Made by a program: the position numbers and the translations under genes. DNA of 64,000 nucleotides, from assembly GCF_907165205.1 (NCBI RefSeq), contig NC_058195.1:21596936-21660935 (forward strand), written 5' to 3'. Below the pieces are notes generated by a model. That model did no database searches, was not told the DNA's origin, and was given only the letters and a program-made list of their open reading frames with translations. This document shows positions 49,549 through 63,871 of the stretch, piece after piece (the first letter of the stretch is position 1; every line of letters begins with the position of its first letter). Origin of the DNA: Coccinella septempunctata. Lineage: Eukaryota > Arthropoda > Insecta > Coleoptera > Coccinellidae.

Positions 49549-52500
49549 GAGATGCACATGTTGAATTTCAGTTCGATAGTTCAGATAGAAATTGAGATTT
49601 CAGTGATCAATTCAGCAAAGTGTGATATCAATTCCTCGAAAACTGTTGGATCAATTCGAACCAAATCTTGAAACTGCACATAGTTTTCGAAATGAGATGC
49701 ACATGTTGAATTTCAGTTCGATAGTTCAGATAGGAATTGAGATTTCAGTGGTCAATTCGGCAAAGTGTGATATCAATTCCTCGAAAACTGTTGGATCAAT
49801 TCGAACCAAATCTTGAAACTGCACATAGTTTTCGGATTGACATGCACCTGTTGAATTTCAGTTCGATAGTTCAGATAGGAATTGAGATTACAGTGGTCAA
49901 TTCGGCAAAGTGTGATATCAATTCCTCGAAAACTGTTGGATCAATTCGAACCAAATCTTGAAATTTCACACAGTTTTCGAAATGAGATGCACATGTTGAA
50001 TTTCAGTTCGATAGTTCAGATAGAAATTGAGATTTCAGTGGTCAATTCGCCAAAGTGTGATATCAATTCCTTGAAAACTGTTGGATCAATTCGAATCAAA
50101 TCTTGAAACTGCACATGATTTTCGAAATGAGATGCACATGTTGAATTTCAGTTCGATAGTTCAGATAGGAATTGAGATTTCAGTGGTCAATTCGGCAAAG
50201 TGTGATATCAATTTCTCGAAAACTGTTGGATCAATTCGAACCAAATCTTGAAACTGCACATAGTTTTCGGATTGACATGCACCTGTTGAATTTCAGTTCG
50301 ATAGTTCAGATAGGAATTGAGATTACAGTGGTCAATTCGGCAAAGTGTGATATCAATTCCTCGAAAACTGTTGGATGAATTCGAACCAAATCTTGAAACT
50401 GCACATAGTTTTCGAAATGAGATGCACATGTTGAATTTCAGTTCGATAGTTCAGATAGAAATTGAGATTTCAGTGGTCAATTCGCCAAAGTGTGATATCA
50501 ATTCCTTGAAAACTGTTGGATCAATTCGAATCAAATCTTGAAACTGCACATGATTTTCGAAATGAGATGCACATGTTGAATTTCAGTTCGATAGTTCAGA
50601 TAGGAATTGAGATTTCAGTGGTCTATTCGGCAAAGTGTGATATCAATTCCTCGAAAACTGTTGGATCAATTCGAACCAAATCTTGAAACTGCACATAATT
50701 TTCGAAATGAGATGCACATGTTTAATTTCAGTTCGATAGTTCAGATAGCAATTGAGATTTCAGTTGTCTATTCGGCAAAGTGTGATATCAATTCCTCAAA
50801 AACTTTTGGACCAATTCTCCCCAAGTCTTGAAACTGCACATAGTTTTCGAATTGAGATGCATATGTTGAATTTCAGTTCGATAGTTCAGATAGGAATTGA
50901 GATTTCAGTGGTCAATTCGGCAAAGTGTGATATCAATTCCTCGAAAACTGTTGGATCAATTCGAACCAAATATTGAAATTTTACACAGTTTTCGAATTGA
51001 GATGCACATGTTGAATTTCAGTCCGATAGTTCAGATAGGAATTGAGATTTCAGTGGTCAATTCGGCAAAGTTTGATATCAATTCCTCGAAAACTGTTGGA
51101 TCAATTCGAACCAAATCTTGAAATTTCACACAGTTTTCGAATTGAGATGCACATGTTGAATTTCAGTTCGATAGTTTAGATAGGAATTGAGATTTCAGTG
51201 GTCAATTCGGCAAAGTGTGATATCAATTCCTTGAAAACTGTTGGATCAATTCGAATCAAATCTTGAAACTGCACATAGTTTTCGAAATGAGATGCACATG
51301 TTGAATTTCAGTTCGATAGTTCAGATAGAAATTGAGATTTCAGTGATCAATTCAGCAAAGTGTGATATCAATTCCTCGAAAACTGTTGGATCAATTCGAA
51401 CCAAATCTTGAAACTGCACATGATTTTCGAAATGAGATGCACATGTTGAATTTCAGTTCGATAGTTCAGATAGAAATTGAGATTTCAGTGATCAATTCAG
51501 CAAAGTGTGATATCAATTCCTCGAAAACTGTTGGATCAATTCGAACCAAATCTTGAAACTGCACATAGTTTTCGAAATGAGATGCACATGTTGAATTTCA
51601 GTCCGATAGTTCAGATAGGAATTGAGATTTCAGTCGTCAATTCGGCAAAGTGTGATATCAATTTCTCGAAAACTGTTGAATGAATTCGAACCAAATCTTG
51701 AAACTGCACATAGTTTTCGAAATGAGATGCACATGTTGAATTTCAGTTCGATAGTTCAGATAGAAATTGAGATTTCAGTGGTCAATTCGCCAAAGTGTGA
51801 TATCAATTCCTCGAAAACTGTTGGATCAATTCGAACCAAATCTTGAAACTGCACATAATTTTCGAAATGAGATGCACATGTTTAATTTCAGTTCGATAGT
51901 TCAGATAGCAATTGAGATTTCAGTGGTCTATTCGGCAAAGTGTGATATCAATTCCTCAAAAACTGTTGGACCAATTCTCCCCAAGTCTTGAAACTGCATA
52001 TAGTTTTCGAATTGAGATGCATATGTTGAATTTCAGTTCGATAGTTCAGATAGGAATTGAGATTTCAGTGGTCAATTCGGCAAAGTGTGATATCAATTCC
52101 TCGAAAACTGCTGGATCAATTCGAACCAAATATTGAAATTTTACACAGTTTTCGAATTGAGATGCACATGTTGAATTTCAGTCCGATAGTTCAGATAGGA
52201 ATTGAGATTTCAGTCGTCAATTCGGCAAAGTGTGATATCAATTCCTCGAAAACTGTTGGATAAATTCGAACCAAATCTTGAAACTGCACATAATTTTCGA
52301 AATGAGATGCACATGTTTAATTTCAGTTCGATAGTTCAGATAGCAATTGAGATTTCAGTGGTCTATTCGGCAAAGTGTGATATCAATTCCTCAAAAACTG
52401 TTGGACCAATTCTCCCCAAGTCTTGAAACTGCACATAGTTTTCGGATTGACATGCACCTGTTGAATTTCAGTTCGATAGTTCAGATAGGAATTGAGATTT

Positions 52501-55347
52501 CAGTGGTCAATTCGGCAAAGTGTGATATCAATTCTTCGAAAACTGTTGGATCAATTCGAACCAAATCTTGAAATTTTACAAGTTTTCGAATTGAGATGCA
52601 CATGTTGAATTTCAGTCCGATAGTTCAGATAGGAATTGAGATTTCAGTCGTCAATTCGGCAAAGTGTGATATCAATTCCTCGAAAACTGTTGGATGAATT
52701 AGAACCAAATCTTGAAACTGCACATTGTTTTCGAAATGAGATGCACATGTTGAATTTCAGTTCGATAGTTCAGATAGAAATTGAGATTTCAGTGGTCAAT
52801 TCGCCAAAGTGTGATATCAATTCCTTGAAAACTGTTGGATCAATTCGAATCAAATCTTGAAACTGCACATGATTTTCGAAATGAGATGCACATGTTGAAT
52901 TTCAGTTCGATAGTTCAGATAGAAATTGAGATTTCAGTGATCAATTCAGCAAAGTGTGATATCAATTCCTCGAAAACTGTTGGATCAATTCGAACCAAAT
53001 CTTGAAACTGCACATAGTTTTCGAAATGAGATGCACATGTTGAATTTCAGTTCGATAGTTCAGATAGGAATTGAGATTTCAGTGGTCAATTCGGCAAAGT
53101 GTGATATCAATTCCTCGAAAACTGTTGGATCAATTCGAACCAAATCTTGAAACTGCACATAGTTTTCGAATTGAGATGCACATGTTGAATTTCAGTCCGA
53201 TAGTTCAGATAGGAATTGAGATTTCAGTGGTCAATTCGGCAAAGTGTGATATCAATTCCTAAAAAACTGTCGGATCAATTCGAACCAAATCTTGAAACTG
53301 CACATAGTTTTCGAATTGAGATGCACATGTTGAATTTCAGTTCGATAGTTCAGATAGAAATTGAGATTTCAGTGGTCAATTCGCCAAAGTGTGATATCAA
53401 TTCCTTGAAAACTGTTGGATCAATTCGAATCAAATCTTGAAACTGCACATAGTTTTCGGATTGACATGCACCCGTTGAATTTCAGTTCGATAGTTCAGAT
53501 AGGAATTGAGATTTCAGTGGTCTATTCGGCAAAGTGTGATATCAATTCCTCGAAAACTGTTGGATCAATTCGAACCAAATCTTGAAACTGCACATAATTT
53601 TCGAAATGAGATGCACATGTTTAATTTCAGTTCGATAGTTCAGATAGCAATTGAGATTTCAGTGGTCTATTCGGCAAAGTGTGATATCAATTCCTCAAAA
53701 ACTTTTGGACCAATTCTCCCCAAGTCTTGAAACTGCACATAGTTTTCGAATTGAGATGCATATGTTGAATTTCAGTTCGATAGTTCAGATAGGAATTGAG
53801 ATTTCAGTGGTCTATTCGGCAAAGTGTGATATCAATTCCTCGAAAACTGTTGGATCAATTCGAACCAAATATTGAAATTTTACACAGTTTTCGAATTGAG
53901 ATGCACATGTTGAATTTCAGTCCGATAGTTCAGATAGGAATTGAGATTTCAGTGGTCAATTCGGCAAAGTTTGATATCAATTCCTCGAAAACTGTTGGAT
54001 CAATTCGAACCAAATCTTGAAATTTTACACAGTTTTCGAATTGAGATGCACATGTTGAATTTCAGTTCGATAGTTTAGATAGGAATTGAGATTTCAGTGG
54101 TCAATTCGGCAAAGTGTGATATCAATTCCTTGAAAACTGTTGGATCAATTCGAATCAAATCTTGAAACTGCACATAGTTTTCGAAATGAGAAGCACATGT
54201 TCAATTTCAGTTCGAAAGTTCAGATAGCAATTGAGATTTCAGTGGACTATTCGGCAAAGTGTGATATCAATTCCTCAAAAATTGTTGGACCAATTCTCCT
54301 CAAGTCTTGAAACTGCACATGATTTTCGAAATGAGATGCACATGTTGAATTTCAGTTCGATAGTTCAGATAGAAATTGAGATTTCAGTGATCAATTCAGC
54401 AAAGTGTGATATCAATTCCTCGAAAACTGTTGGATCAATTCGAACCAAATCTTGAAACTGCACATAGTTTTCGAAATGAGATGCACATGTTGAATTTCAG
54501 TTCGATAGTTCAGATAGGAATTGAGATTTCAGTGGTCAATTCGGCAAAGTGTGATATCAATTCCTCGAAAACTGTTGGATCAATTCGAACCAAATCTTGA
54601 AACTGCACATAGTTTTCGGATTGACATGCACCTGTTGAATTTCAGTTCGAAAGTTCAGATAGGAATTGAGATTACAGTGGTCAATTCGGCAAAGTGTGAT
54701 ATCAATTCCTCGAAAACTGTTGGATCAATTCGAACCAAATCTTGAAATTTTACACAGTTTTCGAATTGAGATGCACATGTTGAATTTCAGTCCGATAGTT
54801 CAGATAGGAATTGAGATTTCAGTCGTCAATTCGGCAAAGTGTGATATCAATTCCTCGAAAACTGTTGGATCAATTCGAACCAAATCTTGAAACTGCACAT
54901 AGTTTTCGAATTGAGATGCACATGTTGAATTTCAGTCCGATAGTTCAGATAGGAATTGAGATTTCAGTGGTCAATTCGGCAAAGTGTGATATCAATTCCT
55001 AAAAAACTGTCGGATCAATTCGAACCAAATCTTGAAACTGCACATAGTTTTCGAATTGAGATGCACATGTTGAATTTCAGTTCGATAGTTCAGATAGAAA
55101 TTGAGATTTCAGTGGTCAATTCGCCAAAGTGTGATATCAATTCCTTGAAAACTGTTGGATCAATTCGAATCAAATCTTGAAACTGCACATAGTTTTCGGA
55201 TTGACATGCACCTGTTGAATTTCAGTTCGATAGTTCAGATAGGAATTGAGATTTCAGTGGTCTATTCGGCAAAGTGTGATATCAATTCCTCGAAAACTGT
55301 TGGATCAATTCGAACCAAATCTTGAAACTGCACATAATTTTCGAAAT

Positions 55348-55637
55348 GAGATGCACATGTTGAATTTCAGATCGATAGTTCTGATAGGAATGAAGATTTC
55401 AGTAGTCGATTCGGCAAAATATCATTTCAATTCCTAAGGAACTATTGGATTGATTCGAACCAAATCTTGAAACTGCACATAGTTTTCGAAATGAAATGCA
55501 CATGTTGAATTTCAGATCGATAGTTCTAATAGGAATTAAGATTTCAGAATTCGATTCGACAAAATATCATTTCAATTCCTAAGGAACTATTGGATCAATT
55601 CGAACCAAATCTTGAAATTTTACACAGTTTTCGAATT
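55348..55637 (+). repeat. Pair of strongly divergent satellite monomers, copy 2
   Basis: Exact positional counterpart of 48832-49121, 6516 bp downstream, with the same markers (CAAAATATCATTTC, CCTAAGGAACTATTGG). By eye the two pairs appear identical, which means the duplication is recent relative to the divergence of the pair from ordinary monomers. Confidence 0.92.
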
Positions 55638-55927
55638 GAGATGCACATGTTGAATTTCAGTCCGATAGTTCAGATAGGAATTGAGATTTCAGTGGTCAAT
55701 TCGGCAAAGTTTGATATCAATTCCTCGAAAACTGTTGGATCAATTCGAACCAAATCTTGAAATTTTACACAGTTTTCGAATTGAGATGCACATGTTGAAT
55801 TTCAGTTCGATAGTTTAGATAAGAATTGAGATTTCAGTGGTCAATTCGGCAAAGTGTGATATCAATTCCTTGAAAACTGTTGGATCAATTCGAATCAAAT
55901 CTTGAAACTGCACATAGTTTTCGGAAT

Positions 55928-56064
55928 GAGATGCACATGTTGAATTTCTATCTGAATAGAAATTGAGATTTCAGTGATCAATTCAGCAAAGTGTGATATC
56001 AATTCCTCGAAAACTGTTGGATCAATTCGAACCAAATCTTGAAACTGCACATGATTTTCGAAAT
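55928..56064 (+). repeat. 137-bp monomer with micro-inversion and hairpin, copy 2
   Basis: Counterpart of 49412-49548 at +6516 bp. The inverted repeat AATTTCTA / TAGAAATT lies at 55943-55964. Confidence 0.88.
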
Positions 56065-57992
56065 GAGATGCACATGTTGAATTTCAGTTCGATAGTTCAG
56101 ATAGAAATTGAGATTTCAGTGATCAATTCAGCAAAGTGTGATATCAATTCCTCGAAAACTGTTGGATCAATTCGAACCAAATCTTGAAACTGCACATAGT
56201 TTTCGAAATGAGATGCACATGTTGAATTTCAGTTCGATAGTTCAGATAGGAATTGAGATTTCAGTGGTCAATTCGGCAAAGTGTGATATCAATTCCTCGA
56301 AAACTGTTGGATCAATTCGAACCAAATCTTGAAACTGCACATAGTTTTCGGATTGACATGCACCTGTTGAATTTCAGTTAGATAGTTCAGATAGGAATTG
56401 AGATTACAGTGGTCAATTCGGCAAAGTGTGATATCAATTCCTCGAAAACTGTTGGATCAATTCGAACCAAATCTTGAAATTTCACACAGTTTTCGAATTG
56501 AGATGCACATGTTGAATTTCAGTCCGATAGTTCAGATAGGAATTGAGATTTCAGTCGTCAATTCGGCAAAGTGTGATATCAATTCCTCGAAAACTGTTGG
56601 ATGAATTCGAAGCAAATCTTGAAACTGCACATAGTTTTCGAAATGAGATGCACATGTTGAATTTCAGTTCGATAGTTCAGATAGAAATTGAGATTTCAGT
56701 GGTCAATTCGCCAAAGTGTGATATCAATTCCTTGAAAACTGTTGGATCAATTCGAATCAAATCTTGAAACTGCACATGATTTTCGAAATGAGATGCACAT
56801 GTTGAATTTCAGTTCGATAGTTCAGATAGGAATTGAGATTTCAGTGGTCTATTCGGCAAAGTGTGATATCAATTCCTCGAAAACTGTTGGATCAATTCGA
56901 ACCAAATCTTGAAACTGCACATAATTTTCGAAATGAGATGCACATGTTTAATTTCAGTTCGATAGTTCAGATAGCAATTGAGATTTCAGTTGTCTATTCG
57001 GCAAAGTGTGATATCAATTCCTCAAAAACTTTTGGACCAATTCTCCCCAAGTCTTGAAACTGCACATAGTTTTCGAATTGAGATGCATATGTTGAATTTC
57101 AGTTCGATAGTTCAGATAGGAATTGAGATTTCAGTGGTCAATTCGGCAAAGTGTGATATCAATTCCTCGAAAACTGTTGGATCAATTCGAACCAAATATT
57201 GAAATTTTACACAGTTTTCGAATTGAGATGCACATGTTGAATTTCAGTCCGATAGTTCAGATAGGAATTGAGATTTCAGTGGTCAATTCGGCAAAGTTTG
57301 ATATCAATTCCTCGAAAACTGTTGGATCAATTCGAACCAAATCTTGAAATTTCACACAGTTTTCGAATTGAGATGCACATGTTGAATTTCAGTTCGATAG
57401 TTTAGATAGGAATTGAGATTTCAGTGGTCAATTCGGCAAAGTGTGATATCAATTCCTTGAAAACTGTTGGATCAATTCGAATCAAATCTTGAAACTGCAC
57501 ATAGTTTTCGAAATGAGATGCACATGTTGAATTTCAGTTCGATAGTTCAGATAGAAATTGAGATTTCAGTGATCAATTCAGCAAAGTGTGATATCAATTC
57601 CTCGAAAACTGTTGGATCAATTCGAACCAAATCTTGAAACTGCACATGATTTTCGAAATGAGATGCACATGTTGAATTTCAGTTCGATAGTTCAGATAGA
57701 AATTGAGATTTCAGTGATCAATTCAGCAAAGTGTGATATCAATTCCTCGAAAACTGTTGGATCAATTCGAACCAAATCTTGAAACTGCACATAGTTTTCG
57801 AAATGAGATGCACATGTTGAATTTCAGTCCGATAGTTCAGATAGGAATTGAGATTTCAGTCGTCAATTCGGCAAAGTGTGATATCAATTTCTCGAAAACT
57901 GTTGAATGAATTCGAACCAAATCTTGAAACTGCACATAGTTTTCGAAATGAGATGCACATGTTGAATTTCAGTTCGATAGTTCAGATAGAAA

Positions 57993-60900
57993 TTGAGATT
58001 TCAGTGGTCAATTCGCCAAAGTGTGATATCAATTCCTCGAAAACTGTTGGATCAATTCGAACCAAATCTTGAAACTGCACATAATTTTCGAAATGAGATG
58101 CACATGTTTAATTTCAGTTCGATAGTTCAGATAGCAATTGAGATTTCAGTGGTCTATTCGGCAAAGTGTGATATCAATTCCTCAAAAACTGTTGGACCAA
58201 TTCTCCCCAAGTCTTGAAACTGCATATAGTTTTCGAATTGAGATGCATATGTTGAATTTCAGTTCGATAGTTCAGATAGGAATTGAGATTTCAGTGGTCA
58301 ATTCGGCAAAGTGTGATATCAATTCCTCGAAAACTGCTGGATCAATTCGAACCAAATATTGAAATTTTACACAGTTTTCGAATTGAGATGCACATGTTGA
58401 ATTTCAGTCCGATAGTTCAGATAGGAATTGAGATTTCAGTCGTCAATTCGGCAAAGTGTGATATCAATTCCTCGAAAACTGTTGGATAAATTCGAACCAA
58501 ATCTTGAAACTGCACATAATTTTCGAAATGAGATGCACATGTTTAATTTCAGTTCGATAGTTCAGATAGCAATTGAGATTTCAGTGGTCTATTCGGCAAA
58601 GTGTGATATCAATTCCTCAAAAACTGTTGGACCAATTCTCCCCAAGTCTTGAAACTGCACATAGTTTTCGGATTGACATGCACCTGTTGAATTTCAGTTC
58701 GATAGTTCAGATAGGAATTGAGATTTCAGTGGTCAATTCGGCAAAGTGTGATATCAATTCTTCGAAAACTGTTGGATCAATTCGAACCAAATCTTGAAAT
58801 TTTACAAGTTTTCGAATTGAGATGCACATGTTGAATTTCAGTCCGATAGTTCAGATAGGAATTGAGATTTCAGTCGTCAATTCGGCAAAGTGTGATATCA
58901 ATTCCTCGAAAACTGTTGGATGAATTAGAACCAAATCTTGAAACTGCACATTGTTTTCGAAATGAGATGCACATGTTGAATTTCAGTTCGATAGTTCAGA
59001 TAGAAATTGAGATTTCAGTGGTCAATTCGCCAAAGTGTGATATCAATTCCTTGAAAACTGTTGGATCAATTCGAATCAAATCTTGAAACTGCACATGATT
59101 TTCGAAATGAGATGCACATGTTGAATTTCAGTTCGATAGTTCAGATAGGAATTGAGATTTCAGTGATCAATTCAGCAAAGTGTGATATCAATTCCTCGAA
59201 AACTGTTGGATCAATTCGAACCAAATCTTGAAACTGCACATAGTTTTCGAAATGAGATGCACATGTTGAATTTCAGTTCGATAGTTCAGATAGGAATTGA
59301 GATTTCAGTGGTCAATTCGGCAAAGTGTGATATCAATTCCTCGAAAACTGTTGGATCAATTCGAACCAAATCTTGAAACTGCACATAGTTTTCGAATTGA
59401 GATGCACATGTTGAATTTCAGTCCGATAGTTCAGATAGGAATTGAGATTTCAGTGGTCAATTCGGCAAAGTGTGATATCAATTCCTAAAAAACTGTCGGA
59501 TCAATTCGAACCAAATCTTGAAACTGCACATAGTTTTCGAATTGAGATGCACATGTTGAATTTCAGTTCGATAGTTCAGATAGAAATTGAGATTTCAGTG
59601 GTCAATTCGCCAAAGTGTGATATCAATTCCTTGAAAACTGTTGGATCAATTCGAATCAAATCTTGAAACTGCACATAGTTTTCGGATTGACATGCACCCG
59701 TTGAATTTCAGTTCGATAGTTCAGATAGGAATTGAGATTTCAGTGGTCTATTCGGCAAAGTGTGATATCAATTCCTCGAAAACTGTTGGATCAATTCGAA
59801 CCAAATCTTGAAACTGCACATAATTTTCGAAATGAGATGCACATGTTTAATTTCAGTTCGATAGTTCAGATAGCAATTGAGATTTCAGTGGTCTATTCGG
59901 CAAAGTGTGATATCAATTCCTCAAAAACTTTTGGACCAATTCTCCCCAAGTCTTGAAACTGCACATAGTTTTCGAATTGAGATGCATATGTTGAATTTCA
60001 GTTCGATAGTTCAGATAGGAATTGAGATTTCAGTGGTCAATTCGGCAAAGTGTGATATCAATTCCTCGAAAACTGTTGGATCAATTCGAACCAAATATTG
60101 AAATTTTACACAGTTTTCGAATTGAGATGCACATGTTGAATTTCAGTCCGATAGTTCAGATAGGAATTGAGATTTCAGTGGTCAATTCGGCAAAGTTTGA
60201 TATCAATTCCTCGAAAACTGTTGGATCAATTCGAACCAAATCTTGAAATTTTACACAGTTTTCGAATTGAGATGCACATGTTGAATTTCAGTTCGATAGT
60301 TTAGATAGGAATTGAGATTTCAGTGGTCAATTCGGCAAAGTGTGATATCAATTCCTTGAAAACTGTTGGATCAATTCGAATCAAATCTTGAAACTGCACA
60401 TAGTTTTCGAAATGAGAAGCACATGTTCAATTTCAGTTCGAAAGTTCAGATAGCAATTGAGATTTCAGTGGACTATTCGGCAAAGTGTGATATCAATTCC
60501 TCAAAAATTGTTGGACCAATTCTCCTCAAGTCTTGAAACTGCACATGATTTTCGAAATGAGATGCACATGTTGAATTTCAGTTCGATAGTTCAGATAGAA
60601 ATTGAGATTTCAGTGATCAATTCAGCAAAGTGTGATATCAATTCCTCGAAAACTGTTGGATCAATTCGAACCAAATCTTGAAACTGCACATAGTTTTCGA
60701 AATGAGATGCACATGTTGAATTTCAGTTCGATAGTTCAGATAGGAATTGAGATTTCAGTGGTCAATTCGGCAAAGTGTGATATCAATTCCTCGAAAACTG
60801 TTGGATCAATTCGAACCAAATCTTGAAACTGCACATAGTTTTCGGATTGACATGCACCTGTTGAATTTCAGTTCGAAAGTTCAGATAGGAATTGAGATTA

Positions 60901-61840
60901 CAGTGGTCAATTCGGCAAAGTGTGATATCAATTCCTCGAAAACTGTTGGATCAATTCGAACCAAATCTTGAAATTTTACACAGTTTTCGAATTGAGATGC
61001 ACATGTTGAATTTCAGTCCGATAGTTCAGATAGGAATTGAGATTTCAGTCGTCAATTCGGCAAAGTGTGATATCAATTCCTCGAAAACTGTTGGATCAAT
61101 TCGAACCAAATCTTGAAACTGCACATAGTTTTCGAAATGAGATGCACATGTTGAATTTCAGTTCGATAGTTCAGATAGGAATTGAGATTTCAGTGGTCAA
61201 TTCGGCAAAGTGTGATATCAATTCCTCGAAAACTGTTGGATCAATTCGAACCAAATCTTGAAACTGCACATAGTTTTCGAATTGAGATGCACATGTTGAA
61301 TTTCAGTCCGATAGTTCAGATAGGAATTGAGATTTCAGTGGTCAATTCGGCAAAGTGTGATATCAATTCCTAAGAAACTGTCGGATCAATTCGAACCAAA
61401 TCTTGAAACTGCACATAGTTTTCGAATTGAGATGCACATGTTGAATTTCAGTTCGATAGTTCAGATAGAAATTGAGATTTCAGTGGTCAATTCGCCAAAG
61501 TGTGATATCAATTCCTTGAAAACTGTTGGATCAATTCGAATCAAATCTTGAAACTGCACATAGTTTTCGGATTGACATGCACCTGTTGAATTTCAGTTCG
61601 ATAGTTCAGATAGGAATTGAGATTTCAGTGGTCTATTCGGCAAAGTGTGATATCAATTCCTCGAAAACTGTTGGATCAATTCGAACCAAATCTTGAAACT
61701 GCACATAATTTTCGAAATGAGATGCACATGTTTAATTTCAGTTCGATAGTTCAGATAGCAATTGAGATTTCAGTGGTCTATTCGGCAAAGTGTGATATCA
61801 ATTCCTCAAAAACTTTTGGACCAATTCTCCCCAAGTCTTG
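57993..61840 (+). repeat. Higher-order unit, copy 3 (partial)
   Basis: It matches copy 2 at an offset of 6226 bp up to about 61100, and copy 1 at 12887 bp (6661 + 6226) from about 61037 to 61720. It therefore retains the monomer near 61.1 kb that copy 2 lost. It stops matching just where copies 1 and 2 enter the divergent pair: ordinary monomers follow instead. Confidence 0.72.
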
Positions 61841-62371
61841 AAACTGCACATAGTTTTCGAATTGAGATGCATATGTTGAATTTCAGTTCGATAGTTCAGA
61901 TAGGAATTGAGATTTCAGTGGTCAATTCGGCAAAGTGTGATATCAATTCCTCGAAAACTGTTGGATCAATTCGAACCAAATATTGAAATTTTACACAGTT
62001 TTCGAATTGAGATGCACATGTTGAATTTCAGTCCGATAGTTCAGATAGGAATTGAGATTTCAGTGGTCAATTCGGCAAAGTTTGATATCAATTCCTCGAA
62101 AACTGTTGGATCAATTCGAACCAAATCTTGAAATTTTACACAGTTTTCGAATTGAGATGCACATGTTGAATTTCAGTTCGATAGTTTAGATAGGAATTGA
62201 GATTTCAGTGGTCAATTCGGCAAAGTGTGATATCAATTCCTTGAAAACTGTTGGATCAATTCGAACCAAATCTTGAAACTGCACATAGTTTTCGAATTGA
62301 GATGCACATGTTGAATTTCAGTCCGATAGTTCAGATAGGAATTGAGATTTCAGTGGTCAATTCGGCAAAGT

Positions 62372-63871
62372 GTGATATCAATTCCTAAAAAACTGTCGGA
62401 TCAATTCGAATCAAATCTTGAAACTGCACATAGTTTTCGAAATGAGATGCACATGTTGAATTTCAGTTCGATAGTTCAGATAGAAATTGAGATTTCAGTG
62501 ATCAATTCAGCAAAGTGTGATATCAATTCCTCGAAAACTGTTGGATCAATTCGAACCAAATCTTGAAACTGCACATGATTTTCGAAATGAGATGCACATG
62601 TTGAATTTCAGTTCGATAGTTCAGATAGAAATTGAGATTTCAGTGATCAATTCAGCAAAGTGTGATATCAATTCCTCGAAAACTGTTGGATCAATTCGAA
62701 CCAAATCTTGAAACTGCACATAGTTTTCGAAATGAGATGCACATGTTGAATTTCAGTTCGATAGTTCAGATAGGAATTGAGATTTCAGTGGTCAATTCGG
62801 CAAAGTGTGATATCAATTCCTCGAAAACTGTTGGATCAATTCGAACCAAATCTTGAAACTGCACATAGTTTTCGGATTGACATGCACCTGTTGAATTTCA
62901 GTTCGATAGTTCAGATAGGAATTGAGATTACAGTGGTCAATTCGGCAAAGTGTGATATCAATTCCTCGAAAACTGTTGGATCAATTCGAACCAAATCTTG
63001 AAATTTTACACAGTTTTCGAATTGAGATGCACATGTTGAATTTCAGTCCGATAGTTCAGATAGGAATTGAGATTTCAGTCGTCAATTCGGCAAAGTGTGA
63101 TATCAATTCCTCGAAAACTGTTGGATGAATTCGAACCAAATCTTGAAACTGCACATAGTTTTCGAAATGAGATGCACATGTTGAATTTCAGTTCGATAGT
63201 TCAGATAGAAATTGAGATTTCAGTGGTCAATTCGCCAAAGTGTGATATCAATTCCTTGAAAACTGTTGGATCAATTCGAATCAAATCTTGAAACTGCACA
63301 TGATTTTCGAAATGAGATGCACATGTTGAATTTCAGTTCGATAGTTCAGATAGGAATTGAGATTTCAGTGGTCTATTCGGCAAAGTGTGATATCAATTCC
63401 TCGAAAACTGTTGGATCAATTCGAACCAAATCTTGAAACTGCACATAATTGTCGAAATGAGATGCACATGTTTAATTTCAGTTCGATAGTTCAGATAGCA
63501 ATTGAGATTTCAGTGGTCTATTCGGCAAAGTGTGATATCAATTCCTCAAAAACTGTTGGACCAATTCTCCCCAAGTCTTGAAACTGCACATAGTTTTCGA
63601 ATTGAGATGCATATGTTGAATTTCAGTTCGATAGTTCAGATAGGAATTGAGATTTCAGTGGTCAATTCGGCAAAGTGTGATATCAATTCCTCGAAAACTG
63701 CTGGATCAATTCGAACCAAATATTGAAATTTTACACAGTTTTCGAATTGAGATGAACATGTTGAATTTCAGTCCGATAGTTCAGATAGGAATTGAGATTT
63801 CAGTGGTCAATTCAGCAAAGTTTGATATCAATTCCTCGAAAACTGTTGGATCAATTCGAACCAAATCTTGA
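62372..63871 (+). repeat. Segment equivalent to 44121-45620 (offset 18251 bp)
   Basis: Monomer order matches the segment just ahead of copy 1 of the large unit. 18251 equals 126 x 145 minus 19, and the 19 bases are accounted for by two 137-bp units and three 144-bp units lying between. This suggests that another round of the large unit begins near the window's right edge. Confidence 0.68.

Larger units (their letters stand above)
45106..51766 (+). repeat. 46-monomer higher-order unit, copy 1 (6661 bp)
   Basis: The variant order beginning here starts again at 51767. The offset is 6661 bp for 45106-48290, 6516 bp for about 48295-50170 and 6226 bp for 50317-51766. All three equal whole monomers (46, 45, 43 x 145) minus 9, the nine bases being one 137-bp unit (-8) and one 144-bp unit (-1). 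So copy 2 is this copy with one monomer missing near 54.8 kb and two missing near 56.5 kb. Confidence 0.82.
51767..57992 (+). repeat. 43-monomer higher-order unit, copy 2 (6226 bp)
   Basis: Second tandem copy of the large unit. It keeps the divergent monomer pair, the micro-inversion monomer and the 144-bp unit in the same order as copy 1, but has three fewer monomers in two places. A third copy starts at 57993. Confidence 0.82.

Noticed and set aside
74..63871. Roughly 200 open frames of 63-76 codons with near-identical products, plus a 127-codon one at 34906-35289
   Set aside because: They recur at one or two per 145-bp unit, run about one and a half monomers, and end because the period is 3n+1. 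Their sequence changes follow the satellite variants and show no coding constraint. The longer frame comes from the 189-bp composite unit.
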